Shown: piece after piece, positions 34,980 to 44,272 of the stretch
Layout of the letters: each line of letters opens with the position of its first letter
Numbering within the stretch: position 1 is the stretch's first letter
From: Sphingobacterium mizutaii
GTDB taxonomy: Bacteria > Bacteroidota > Bacteroidia > Sphingobacteriales > Sphingobacteriaceae
DNA: 64,000 bases
Reading direction: 5' to 3'
Assembly (NCBI RefSeq): GCF_900187125.1
Contig: NZ_LT906468.1
Location: 1,736,001 to 1,800,000, forward strand
Notes under the pieces: model-generated
Database searches by the model: none
What the model was told of the DNA's origin: nothing
The model's input: the letters and a program-made list of their open reading frames with translations, nothing else
Program-made: the position numbers and the translations under genes

Positions 34980-36083
34980 ATGCAAGACAATCACGCTACC
35001 TTAAACAACTATTTATATAAACCCCTATTTTTTGACAAATCCAATCCAGCGGATGTAATTGCTATCCAAGAGTTGATCGATAAGCAGGAGATCATTTTTG
35101 TGTATGATCAATTCGAGAGACAGTTGAGGGATTTATTTGTCTGCCGAAATCCTACTTTTTCGACAAATGAAGAACAATTTCTTGAATTTGTTGGTTTAGT
35201 CTGTAATCAACAACCTATGGAAGAGTTGGGTGCCTGGGTCTACTATCCTTGGAGAAAAACCTTAGTGCACATTTTGGAACGTGAAGAATTTATCGAAGTT
35301 AGAACAAACCGTAATCAGCTTAAAATATCAAAATCAGAGCAAGAGCTTCTGTCAACTAAGACTATTGGTATTATCGGCCTTTCCGTTGGTCAATCTGTGG
35401 CTCTTACGATTGCCATGGAAAGAGGCTGTGGAAAGTTAAAGCTTGCGGATTTTGACGATCTCGATTTAAGCAATTTGAATAGATTGAGAGCGCCAATTTT
35501 CAGCCTAGGGTTCCCTAAGGTTGTCTTGGCAGCTAGAGAAATTGCAGAGATCGATCCTTATCTGGAAGTAGAGATCTATCCTGAAGGCATCAAAGAAGAG
35601 GACTACCAAGAATTTCTGATAGGAAGTCAAAAGCTTGACCTGCTGATTGAGGTCTGTGATAATTTTGAAGTGAAGGTAGAAAGCAGAATCCGCGCAAGGG
35701 AATTTGGTATTCCGGTCATTATGGAAACCAATGACCGCGCCATGTTAGATATCGAGAGATTCGATAAGATTCCTGACCTGAAAATATTCCATGGACTTGT
35801 TGGCGATTTAACGGTAGAAGAAATCCATGCTTTGGACAAGAGCGAGAGAATGGGGCTATTGATGAAAATCGTCAATGCCAAGGATCTTTCCGATAGGATG
35901 AAACAATCACTTCCAGAACTAGGAAAATCCCTTAAATCTTGGCCACAGCTGGCTTCAGAGGTCGTATTGGGCGGTGGGATTTCCGCTTGGGCTTCCAGAA
36001 AACTCTTGCTAGGGCAAGACCTGAAGTCTGGAAGGTATTACGTGGATTTGGAGAAAATATTAAGTGCACACCCTGTTAATTAG
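34980..36083 (+). CDS. ThiF/E1-like adenylyltransferase
   Basis: 367 residues. An N-terminal region of about 125 residues (YKPLFFDKSNPADVIAIQEL...) resembles, from memory, the N-terminus of Rv1355c-type proteins. It is followed by an E1 Rossmann domain: TIGIIGLSVGQSVALTIA (about 127-145), LADFDDLDLSNLNRLRA with the Asn/Arg of E1 enzymes, and LIEVCDNFEVKVESR. The nucleotide loop is GLSVG rather than GxGGxG. E1-like enzymes adenylate a carboxylate, often a protein C-terminus or an amino acid. The nitroreductase half found in full-length Rv1355c proteins is absent. The substrate may be the product or precursor of the upstream GNAT protein. Confidence 0.8.
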   Translation: MQDNHATLNNYLYKPLFFDKSNPADVIAIQELIDKQEIIFVYDQFERQLRDLFVCRNPTFSTNEEQFLEFVGLVCNQQPMEELGAWVYYPWRKTLVHILEREEFIEVRTNRNQLKISKSEQELLSTKTIGIIGLSVGQSVALTIAMERGCGKLKLADFDDLDLSNLNRLRAPIFSLGFPKVVLAAREIAEIDPYLEVEIYPEGIKEEDYQEFLIGSQKLDLLIEVCDNFEVKVESRIRAREFGIPVIMETNDRAMLDIERFDKIPDLKIFHGLVGDLTVEEIHALDKSERMGLLMKIVNAKDLSDRMKQSLPELGKSLKSWPQLASEVVLGGGISAWASRKLLLGQDLKSGRYYVDLEKILSAHPVN

Positions 36084-36093
36084 AGCATCAGAG

Positions 36094-38253
36094 ATGTCAA
36101 GATATTGGTTATTTCCGATTATGGTTTTATGCTGTCTTTTCCGCTTTTCTGCAAAGGCTTCGACAGATACTGTGCTATATTTTAACGGGAGTGATGTTAA
36201 GAACATAGGAAAATATTTATCTCTATATGAGGAAAACGGGGAGTCCGTGTCGTTTAAGGATGTTTTGGAGCATCCAGAGCTATTCACCAAATGCGAAACC
36301 GATGTCCCAAACTTAGGGATTGTCAAGAAGCCCCATTGGATCAAATTTAAAATCGTCAATAATTCAGATGAGGATCGATTGATAGTGGATCTTTCCCATC
36401 CCAACATTGCTGAGGTAAAATTCTATTCTATCATAAATTCTGAAATAGATAGTGTGGGTTATAATCTTAAGCAAGGTTATAGTGATCGGAAATATTCCCA
36501 TCAATTTTACTTGTTCGACCTGCAGCTCAAGAAAGGGGAGAGTGCTGTCTGTTACATGAAATTGCAGAGCGAAACCCAAGTTATCGTACCGTTATCCATC
36601 CATACCCCAGCAGGACTTTTCGATTTCTTGCAAAAGGAGGATGTTTTATCGGCCATTTATATTGGGCTGATGTTGTCCTTGGTATTGTACAATGCCTTTC
36701 TGTACGTAGCTACTGGCGAAAAGCATTATCTCACCTATGTCAACTATATCTTTTGGGTCTTTGTGGCACAAATGGCAGTTTTAGGACTGTTTGAAAGAGT
36801 TTTTCCAATCCGAAGTGAATGGCTATCTGCTCGATTGTTAACGTTTTCAGGTGCCATGTCCGGCATTGGGGCCATCCTCTTTGTCAAGTCATTCCTGCAT
36901 ACCTCAGTAGAAGCCAAGGGCTTCAATAAATTGCTGAACGTATTCTTGTTGGGCTACTTTTTTGCCATTGTCTTGCTGATCATAGGCTATATCATTCCAG
37001 CCTACAGGATCGTGAACCTGGTTGCTGGCGGTGGTGCGGCTATCGTCCTTATTTTTGCCTTTGAATTATCGCGTAGAAAATATAGCCAAACCAAGTTCTT
37101 CCTATTCGCATGGTGTATCTTTTTGATCAGCGTTTTGGTCTATGTGCTGAAGGATTATGGTGTATTACCAACTAACGTTTTCACGGCGCGATCCGTTCAG
37201 ATCGGTTCTGTTATCGAAGCTCTCTTGCTTTCCTTCGCTTTGGCGGATAAGATCAATACCTATCGCAAAGAGATGTTGGAATTGCAAGTACGTGAATTGG
37301 CAATTTCCCAAGAAAACGAAAAACTGATCCGAGAGCAGAATGTGATTTTGGAACAGAAGGTCCGTGAAAGAACGGAGGAACTCCAAGAGTCCAATAAATC
37401 GCTTAGCCTGACGCTATCCAACCTGAAAGATGCCCAGGCGCAACTGGTGGAATCCGAAAAAATGGCTTCCCTCGGTCAGTTGACCGCCGGTGTGGCGCAT
37501 GAGATCAATAACCCGATCAACTTTGTCACTTCCAATGTTTCGCCGCTCCGTAGGGACGTGAACATACTTTGGGATATCATTGACCAGGTTGAAATGATCG
37601 CTTTGAATAATGATCTGCAACCTGCGGAGAAGCAAGAGAAAATCCAGAACATCAAAAATATCAACGATGTCGATTACCTGAAATCAGAGATTAATTTCTT
37701 GTTGAAAGGTATACAAGAAGGAGCAGAGCGTACGGCAGAGATCGTTCGCAGCTTAAGGATTTTTTCCAGGATCGATGAGGACACCCTGAAGCGGGCAGAC
37801 TTGAATGAATGCTTGGATTCAACCTTGGTAATCTTGAATCCAATGACCAAGGAACGGATTAAGATTCTCAAAAAATACCATAGCATCCCCATGGTGGAGT
37901 GCTATGCGGGCAAGTTGAACCAAGTCTTTATGAATATCCTTTCCAATGCCATCTATGCAGTGGAAAAGAAATTCAATGGAAAAATAGGCGGGGAAATCAA
38001 AATCGAAACAAAATTAAATGACGATTTGTCAAAAGTAATAATCAGTATTATGGACAACGGTACGGGGATCCCTCCAGAGGTCATCGGACGTATCTTTGAG
38101 CCATTTTTTACAACGAAGGATGTTGGCGAAGGGACAGGTCTAGGGATGTCAATTGCTTATAAAACAATTGAAAGACATAATGGAAAAATTGGTTTGCAAT
38201 CCACAGTAGGAGAGGGAACTACTTTTGAAATCCACTTGCCAATCAAACAATAA
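36094..38253 (+). CDS. 7TM-DISM sensor histidine kinase
   Basis: 719 residues from the ATG at 36094; the frame opens at a GTG at 36064 inside the ThiF gene, but the ATG gives a clean signal peptide. A periplasmic 7TMR-DISMED2-type domain (about 25-175) precedes seven transmembrane helices (about 190-395), a coiled coil (QENEKLIREQNVILEQKVRE), HisKA with VAHEINNPINF and an intact HATPase (DNGTGIPPEV, GEGTGLGMSI). DISMED2 domains are carbohydrate-binding-like, so a small ligand is likely. It begins 10 bp after ThiF and appears co-transcribed. Confidence 0.92.
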   Translation: MSRYWLFPIMVLCCLFRFSAKASTDTVLYFNGSDVKNIGKYLSLYEENGESVSFKDVLEHPELFTKCETDVPNLGIVKKPHWIKFKIVNNSDEDRLIVDLSHPNIAEVKFYSIINSEIDSVGYNLKQGYSDRKYSHQFYLFDLQLKKGESAVCYMKLQSETQVIVPLSIHTPAGLFDFLQKEDVLSAIYIGLMLSLVLYNAFLYVATGEKHYLTYVNYIFWVFVAQMAVLGLFERVFPIRSEWLSARLLTFSGAMSGIGAILFVKSFLHTSVEAKGFNKLLNVFLLGYFFAIVLLIIGYIIPAYRIVNLVAGGGAAIVLIFAFELSRRKYSQTKFFLFAWCIFLISVLVYVLKDYGVLPTNVFTARSVQIGSVIEALLLSFALADKINTYRKEMLELQVRELAISQENEKLIREQNVILEQKVRERTEELQESNKSLSLTLSNLKDAQAQLVESEKMASLGQLTAGVAHEINNPINFVTSNVSPLRRDVNILWDIIDQVEMIALNNDLQPAEKQEKIQNIKNINDVDYLKSEINFLLKGIQEGAERTAEIVRSLRIFSRIDEDTLKRADLNECLDSTLVILNPMTKERIKILKKYHSIPMVECYAGKLNQVFMNILSNAIYAVEKKFNGKIGGEIKIETKLNDDLSKVIISIMDNGTGIPPEVIGRIFEPFFTTKDVGEGTGLGMSIAYKTIERHNGKIGLQSTVGEGTTFEIHLPIKQ

Positions 38254-38302
38254 GGTAAAGATTAGATTAAAGGTTTTTTAGGTCACACTAAAAGGTAATA
38301 GT

Positions 38303-39391
38303 ATGGATAAGAATTTTGAGGTGTTGTACATAGATGATGAGTACAATAATTTGGTAGGATTTAAAGCAGCATTGAGGTTTCACTATGATATTCATATTGC
38401 AAGCAATACTACAGATGCAGAAAATATTTTAATGACCAATCCCAATATCAGGGTGATTTTTTGTGACCAAAAGATGCCCGGTGAAAATGGGATTGATTTC
38501 TTCAGCAGGATCAAAAAGGAGTTTCCGAAACCTATGCGGATCCTGATCACGGCTTTTGCCGATATGGATACGGTTATTGACTCCATTAACCGAGGCCATA
38601 TCTTCAGGTTTATCAAAAAACCATGGGAGGAGGCTGAGATTATTTCTTGTATTGAGGAGGCCAATAAGTTCTATGTAACGAACTCTTTGTTGGATATGCG
38701 CAATATGGAGCTTCAGAAAGCTTATGAAGAGCTTGATAAGTTTGCTTACAGCGTTAGCCATGATTTGCGCGATCCATTGGCGGGAGTCTTGGGAGCTATC
38801 CGTATCGCATTGGATTTCAAGAGTGTGGAACAGGTTCATGAAATCTTGAACTTGATGAAAACTTCCATTGTGAAACTCGAAGATTATATCAATAGCCTAC
38901 GTGACTATTACCTATTGAGAAGGGGTGAACTCAATCTTTCAAAAATTGATTTCAATTCTATTTTTGAAGATATCCTCGACTTTTACAAGATGTACAGCCA
39001 GAATTCAGGTGTAGAGATCAGTTTTGAAGTGGACCAAGAAAACACGTTCATCAACGATAAGTCAATCTTGGAATTGATCTTACATAACTTGGTGTCCAAT
39101 GCGATAAAATACCAAAAATTAGACTCATTGGATAAATGGGTGAAGTTAAAAGCAGAGACTGAAAACGGACATGCCAAAATTACGGTTACGGATAACGGGA
39201 TTGGTATTTCAGAATCTTCGATCAACGATATTTTCAGGTTGTTTTTCCGCGCAAGCGATCAGGCTGAAGGAATGGGCTTTGGATTGTACAATGTGAAGAC
39301 TGCGGTCCAGAAGTTAAAAGGTGGTATTGAGGTGGATTCAGCACCTGAGAACGGATCTAAATTTGTTGTGACTATTCCTTCCAAGGAATAG
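38303..39391 (+). CDS. Receiver-HisKA-HATPase hybrid regulator
   Basis: 362 residues with the receiver first: VLYIDDEYNN, phospho-acceptor Asp in IFCDQKMPGENG and Lys in FIKKPW, then a short coiled coil, a HisKA with SVSHDLRDPLAG and an intact HATPase (DNGIGISESS, GFGLYNVKTA). The protein can both receive phosphate from the 7TM kinase and phosphorylate a downstream regulator. It lies 49 bp after the kinase stop in the same direction. Confidence 0.9.
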   Translation: MDKNFEVLYIDDEYNNLVGFKAALRFHYDIHIASNTTDAENILMTNPNIRVIFCDQKMPGENGIDFFSRIKKEFPKPMRILITAFADMDTVIDSINRGHIFRFIKKPWEEAEIISCIEEANKFYVTNSLLDMRNMELQKAYEELDKFAYSVSHDLRDPLAGVLGAIRIALDFKSVEQVHEILNLMKTSIVKLEDYINSLRDYYLLRRGELNLSKIDFNSIFEDILDFYKMYSQNSGVEISFEVDQENTFINDKSILELILHNLVSNAIKYQKLDSLDKWVKLKAETENGHAKITVTDNGIGISESSINDIFRLFFRASDQAEGMGFGLYNVKTAVQKLKGGIEVDSAPENGSKFVVTIPSKE

Positions 39392-39402
39392 TCATCGCCA
39401 TT

Positions 39403-39870
39403 TTAGGAAAGAAGCTTTTGACGAAGTAAAAATTCCAACTGCTCGTTTGAGATTTCCAGCTTGGATTTTTGATCGATGATGTTTTTCTTGTTTTGGTAGA
39501 TTTCGAAAGCTCTAGCGATTGTTTCGGTCAATTCTTCTTCGCTCCATGGTTTGTTCAGGTAATGGAAGATCTTACCCTTGTTAATAGCATCAACCACAGC
39601 ACCCATATCGGTATAACCAGTCAATAGGATTCGCATCGGATCAGGTTTTATTTCAATTACCTTTTCTAAGAATTCCACTCCGGTCATTTCGGGCATTCGC
39701 TGGTCAGTAATAATGATTTGGATATCATTTTTGCTAATAATATCCAATGCTTCAGCACCCGTTAAGGCAGTAAATACATTGTATTTAAACCTAAACGTGG
39801 CTTTAAAAGAAAATAAATTGTTCTCTTCATCATCCAAATACAACACATTAATTTTATTTTCTATGTTCAT
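39403..39870 (-). CDS. Single-domain response regulator with helical tail
   Basis: 155 residues: a receiver with VLYLDDEENN, Asp in IITDQRMPEMTG and Lys in LNKPW, then a helical tail of about 40 residues. Its receiver closely parallels that of the preceding hybrid regulator (VLYxDDExNNL.xFKAxxRFxY), so the two are probably paralogues by local duplication. It is convergent with it across 11 bp and is a natural target of its kinase domain. Confidence 0.9.
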   Translation of the reverse strand: MNIENKINVLYLDDEENNLFSFKATFRFKYNVFTALTGAEALDIISKNDIQIIITDQRMPEMTGVEFLEKVIEIKPDPMRILLTGYTDMGAVVDAINKGKIFHYLNKPWSEEELTETIARAFEIYQNKKNIIDQKSKLEISNEQLEFLLRQKLLS

Positions 39871-39973
39871 TACTTTCTTACTTGAAAAACTGTTTCAAAA
39901 TTAGTAATTATTTGTGGTCCATAATAATTGATTTGAATATAATGAGAAAATTGGACTTTTTTTCAGATTTAAA

Positions 39974-41248
39974 TTAATATTTTACTTGATAATCTTTTGA
40001 GAACTTTTTCCCTGAAAAAGCCCGCTGAGAGGTCAGTTCTTCACTTGCTGCGGTCCAAAATTCATCATCTGCCGGTAAGCCTAAAGGTAAGAAAGATAAT
40101 GTTGCCTCATATAATGATCCCGTATTGGTATATGTATCAGCAATATTCCCCTGTTCTTTAGAAGTAAATCCTAAAATCAACCAGCCGTATTGGTCATATA
40201 GATCATGCTTGTAAATATTTTTCAGAATGGCAGTCAGTCCATTCCTGATCTGTCCGTATGATAGATTTTCAGGAAGTTTCTTGTCCAGTGCGACTTGTGC
40301 CAAGGGTTGGAAGGCCCCATTTCTATAGGTTGAACTTCTCCCGATTATTGGAAAATATCCTTCTGGCGAAATCATCCTTTCCAAATGATGTGCATAGCGC
40401 TGAATTCTTTTGTATGCCCGATCATACTTTTCTTGATAATCTCCAGCCTTAAGGTTATGCTTCAAGGTTTCGACCAACATGCAATGTATGATATAGCCAT
40501 TGTAATGATCAAAGGCGAACCTGCTGCCGTCTGAATACCAACCATCCCCAACATACCAATCTTGGTCAAATTTATTGATGGCTAGATCGATGCTTTCCCG
40601 ATTCGGTTCCACACCTACTGTATACAAGAAGGTCTCGGTAATAGAAGCGAACAACAACCAGTTGTTCTGCCCTGGCTTGATCCAACGGATATATTTCATT
40701 TCCTCTATAACTTGCTGCTTTGTCTTTTCGGGTAAGGGCTCCCATAGGGCTTGCGGTGCCCTTAAAATTCCCAATGCCAAATGGGCGGCATCCACCAAGG
40801 TTTGTCCTTCTTTGCCTCGCCAATCAAAATAATCTGCAGAGTTTGGGTCAAAGCCATGTTGAATTCCTAATAAGGCCTGTTCCCTGTATTTTTTTCTGAG
40901 CTTTCCTTCCTCTGTATCATCATCTTTCAAGCCTAACCAAGGAGCCATACCAGCCAACAATCGACCAAATGCTTCCAAATAGCCAACTTTCGGGTTTCGG
41001 CTATCATAAGATTCGGATACTACCATCGGCATATTTTTCTGGAAGGTGCCCTTGCTGATGTTCTCTAAAATAGGCTGTGCCATTTTACTCAAAATGGAAA
41101 CCCAATATGCTCTATCATTTTTGGTTGGATCTTGGTTTGTCTCATCGGCGGTGTCTATAACTTTATCACTGGCATAAGCCATGTTTTTTTGCATGGCGAA
41201 TGCACCTAACATTAATCCTGCAGATTGTATCCAAGTTCTTCTTTTCAT
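39974..41248 (-). CDS. DUF2264 domain protein, exported
   Basis: 424 residues with an N-terminal signal beginning MKRRTWIQSAGLMLGAFAM; the RR pair suggests Tat export but is not a full consensus. DUF2264 proteins have an (alpha/alpha)6-barrel-like fold related to polysaccharide lyases and unsaturated glycosyl hydrolases. The blocks YLEAFGRLLAGMAPWL, DGWYSDGSRFAFDHYNGYIIH and GYFPIIGRSSTYRNGAFQ fit this. A substrate cannot be read from the sequence. It is divergent from the AraC regulator (141 bp), which may control it. Confidence 0.82.
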   Translation of the reverse strand: MKRRTWIQSAGLMLGAFAMQKNMAYASDKVIDTADETNQDPTKNDRAYWVSILSKMAQPILENISKGTFQKNMPMVVSESYDSRNPKVGYLEAFGRLLAGMAPWLGLKDDDTEEGKLRKKYREQALLGIQHGFDPNSADYFDWRGKEGQTLVDAAHLALGILRAPQALWEPLPEKTKQQVIEEMKYIRWIKPGQNNWLLFASITETFLYTVGVEPNRESIDLAINKFDQDWYVGDGWYSDGSRFAFDHYNGYIIHCMLVETLKHNLKAGDYQEKYDRAYKRIQRYAHHLERMISPEGYFPIIGRSSTYRNGAFQPLAQVALDKKLPENLSYGQIRNGLTAILKNIYKHDLYDQYGWLILGFTSKEQGNIADTYTNTGSLYEATLSFLPLGLPADDEFWTAASEELTSQRAFSGKKFSKDYQVKY

Positions 41249-41359
41249 AGGAGGGGTTTATTGATGGTTTAGGCCGGCTATTGGACCTTTTCCCTAATTT
41301 AACATATTCTGTCTAAAAACTAGCATAAATTGAAAATCGGCATCCTCAATCAATTTTAT

Positions 41360-41367
41360 TAAGTTTG
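41360..41367 (+). promoter_or_regulatory. Promoter -7 element of the AraC gene
   Basis: TAAGTTTG matches TAnnTTTG, 23 bp before the ATG. A clear TTTG at the -33 position is not visible, so confidence is moderate. Confidence 0.45.
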
Positions 41368-41389
41368 TGATATTGAAATACAATAAGGT

Positions 41390-42259
41390 ATGGAAAAGAA
41401 TAAAATCAGTGCTGATGAGTTCGTAGAGAAGTTTATGGGGGGCAGCCTTAAACACTTGACCTATATACATACTCCGATCAAGATCTTTCCATTGCGCGAT
41501 ATCGCACCTTATCTAAAAACGCCTATTCCGCCTATATTCTTTGGCTATAATCTTCTTATCTATATCAACAAGGGATATTTCAAACATCAGATCGAATCCA
41601 CCTCATTTATGGTACAGGCACCTTCTGTGCTAATTTCTAATTATGGCAATATTTCTGCCATCGATTCCGTGGATAAATCGGCCCAGGGATATTGTGTGTT
41701 GATCAAAGAACAAGCCATGACCTCACTGTTCAGGGAGCAGGAAATCCTCAATATATTCACTATCTCGCCTTTATTGAATCTCAATAAGATAGATGATGTA
41801 GAATTAAATCAACTGCTAGACCTTTTGTACAAGGAAATCTATACGGATAAACCCTATAAAGAATACTATGAAAGTATTTTTAAAACGGTGATGTTAAAGA
41901 TTATTAAGATTTCTGACTCCAATAAAACTTTAGGGAGGCGCCAGGAGATAGCCATATCCTTTAAGCAACTGGTTCATTTACATTATAATAAGGAAAAGTC
42001 GGTCAATTTTTATGCTGATATGTTGGCTGTCTCTGTAAACTATTTAAATAGATGTGTTTCCGCAGTGTTCAAGAAATCCTCCAAGCAGCTCATCCTTGAA
42101 GTTGCCATTATCCATAGTCAATTAATGCTGTTGGAAACCAATAAAAGTGTGGCCAGCATTGCCTATGAATTGGAGTTTGATGATCCTTCTTATTTTACTC
42201 GTTTATTCAAAAAGATTGTTGGTATATCACCAACTGAATACCGAAAGACAATAAATTAG
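41390..42259 (+). CDS. AraC-family transcriptional regulator
   Basis: 289 residues: an N-terminal cupin-like sensing domain (about 30-150) and a C-terminal pair of helix-turn-helices ending LEFDDPSYFTRLFKKIVGISPTEYRK, the AraC/XylS signature. Co-directional with the acyl-CoA dehydrogenase 167 bp downstream and divergent from the DUF2264 gene; either could be the target. Confidence 0.9.
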   Translation: MEKNKISADEFVEKFMGGSLKHLTYIHTPIKIFPLRDIAPYLKTPIPPIFFGYNLLIYINKGYFKHQIESTSFMVQAPSVLISNYGNISAIDSVDKSAQGYCVLIKEQAMTSLFREQEILNIFTISPLLNLNKIDDVELNQLLDLLYKEIYTDKPYKEYYESIFKTVMLKIIKISDSNKTLGRRQEIAISFKQLVHLHYNKEKSVNFYADMLAVSVNYLNRCVSAVFKKSSKQLILEVAIIHSQLMLLETNKSVASIAYELEFDDPSYFTRLFKKIVGISPTEYRKTIN

Positions 42260-42426
42260 CCTATTTTTATTTTCATGCACGATTTGTCCTAAATATAGAC
42301 GAATTCCTCATAGTGATTTTCTCCATTTCCCTCTAATTTTACAATTGAGTTTTATGATAGCCATTTTGTTTAACTCAAAAGGGCAATCCTATAAATTGCT
42401 CAGAATTAATTGTAAATAAAAATAGT

Positions 42427-43929
42427 ATGAACGGAGTTATAGAAAATATAGATTTTGAAAACTATATTTCATCATTCAGAAAACACTTATACCACCTTTT
42501 CAGAGAAGAATTTGATTATTCAGCAATCAGTTTGAAACGTGATTTTCCAGCTGAATTCCTTGCGGAGATCATGAAGAAAAAACCTCTGGCGGTGGCTATT
42601 CCTAAACTACATGGAGGAAGAGGAGTAGCGGTCAAAGATTGTTTAGGAGTTCTGTCTGCAGCTTCTTATGAATCTTTGGCACTTTCCTTAATGTTCGGTA
42701 TCAATATCGCTCTATTCTTGGAGCCTGTTGCCAAATACGGGAATTACTCGGTGCAAGAAAGAGTGTTCAAGGAATTTATTGAAAACAATGCAATGGGTGG
42801 TCTAATGATCACCGAGAAAGCATACGGTAGCGATGCTTTGAATATGAAAACGGGTTACGAGCAAATCGGTAACTCTTATAAGATCAAAGGTGAAAAGCAC
42901 TGGCAAGGATTGAGCGGCGCCGCAGATTTCTGGTTGGTTACGGCACGTAAGTTCACCCCAACAGGTGAATTGACCCGCGATATCGACTTCTTTGTGACGG
43001 ATAACAGTAATCCTGAACAACATATCCCAATGGTCGAGCGCTATAACAACCTTGGATTATATGCCATTCCTTATGGTATCAATCAAATAGACGTTGTCGT
43101 TCCAGAAGATCAAAAATTGACTCCAGAAAGTACGGGGATCAAATTGATGTTGGATATGCTTCACCGAAGTAGATTGCAATTTCCAGGTATGGGCCTAGGT
43201 TTTATCAAGCGTCTACTTGATGAATCCTTGCAACATTGCCAAAACAGAATTGTTAGCGGAAGTCCATTGATCAACATTGATTCCGTTAAATATCAGATTT
43301 CAAGAATCCAAGCAGCCTTTGCTATCTGTTCAGGTATGTGTGCCTATTCAGTAGCGACCAGCGGAATCGAAAATGATCTTTCGGGATTAAGTATTGAAGC
43401 CAATACCTTGAAAGCATTGATTACCGATTTGATGCAAGAGTCTGCTCAGATCAGTCTTCAATTAGCAGGTGCAAATGGATATCGATTAGATCATATCGCT
43501 GGAAGATCAGTGGTTGATAGTCGCCCATTCCAGATTTTCGAAGGGTCCAATGAAATGTTGTATGCACAGATTGCTGAAGGTATTAGCAAGATGATGCGTA
43601 AAGCGAAGGAGGCTAATCTTTATGAATTCTTGAAAAACTATCCAACTGCTAATCTGAGTGCAGCTTATTTCAAGGAGCAATTGAACTTTAATTTAGAAGC
43701 TGGAATCAACCAACGTGATATGGTGACCATAGGTCGAATGATCGCTAGAGTAATCAGTTTCCAATTCGTCATTCAAATGGAAGGGTTCAATGCTGAACTA
43801 GTAGAAATCACCCGTCAGCATATCTTGATGGATTTGACCATGTTCCATGGCCAATATATTAGCAAAAACAGCGCTAATCCACTGGTAGAATATGGTTTGA
43901 ATTCGGATTGGATGAATTTTGTCTCTTAA
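42427..43929 (+). CDS. Acyl-CoA dehydrogenase family protein
   Basis: A 500-residue FAD flavoprotein with the three-part ACAD fold. The middle beta domain shows GLMITEKAYGSDALNMKT and GEKHWQGLSGAADFWLVTA; the C-terminal helical domain ends with the catalytic-Glu-type motif FQIFEGSNEMLYAQIAEG. It has about 100 extra C-terminal residues beyond a standard 380-residue ACAD. No CoA ligase or thioesterase is adjacent. It may act on an unusual acyl substrate; the terminator at 43955 ends the unit. Confidence 0.88.
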   Translation: MNGVIENIDFENYISSFRKHLYHLFREEFDYSAISLKRDFPAEFLAEIMKKKPLAVAIPKLHGGRGVAVKDCLGVLSAASYESLALSLMFGINIALFLEPVAKYGNYSVQERVFKEFIENNAMGGLMITEKAYGSDALNMKTGYEQIGNSYKIKGEKHWQGLSGAADFWLVTARKFTPTGELTRDIDFFVTDNSNPEQHIPMVERYNNLGLYAIPYGINQIDVVVPEDQKLTPESTGIKLMLDMLHRSRLQFPGMGLGFIKRLLDESLQHCQNRIVSGSPLINIDSVKYQISRIQAAFAICSGMCAYSVATSGIENDLSGLSIEANTLKALITDLMQESAQISLQLAGANGYRLDHIAGRSVVDSRPFQIFEGSNEMLYAQIAEGISKMMRKAKEANLYEFLKNYPTANLSAAYFKEQLNFNLEAGINQRDMVTIGRMIARVISFQFVIQMEGFNAELVEITRQHILMDLTMFHGQYISKNSANPLVEYGLNSDWMNFVS

Positions 43930-43954
43930 TAACAATTTCAAATACAACAAGGAG

Positions 43955-43982
43955 AGCTGAGTATATTTACTCAGCTTTTTTT
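43955..43982 (+). terminator. Intrinsic terminator after the acyl-CoA dehydrogenase
   Basis: AGCTGAGTA and TACTCAGCT form a perfect 9-bp stem with a 4-base loop, followed directly by seven Ts. Confidence 0.9.
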
Positions 43983-44028
43983 ATGTCCAAAAATTTAGAT
44001 TGGCTTTTTATATTGTTTTTCTATTTAA

Positions 44029-44131
44029 CCTCATTCGAGACATGTTCCGAATTTTTGCATAATGTCTTAAAGGAAGCTAATATACTAACCGAAGCATTCC
44101 CGAATATGCCTCGAATGAGTCTCGAATGAGG
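44029..44131. repeat. Palindromic element, related to 15120-15170
   Basis: CCTCATTCGAGAC (44029-44041) and GTCTCGAATGAGG (44119-44131) are perfect 13-bp inverted arms. Inside, CCGAATATGCCTCGA is the reverse complement of the TCGAGGCATATTCGG found near 15123, apart from a base or two. The rest of 43983-44272 shows no gene and should contain the promoter of the next gene. Confidence 0.65.
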
Positions 44132-44272
44132 TCTATATTATTAGCCATAATTATGTCAGGAAAATCCCTGAAAAATACCATTCTTCTAAATCTTTGATAT
44201 TTTTATTCCATCAAACAAAAAAACTAGCTATAGGTTAAACAATCTATTGAATATTACTATTGTTAAGTAAGT

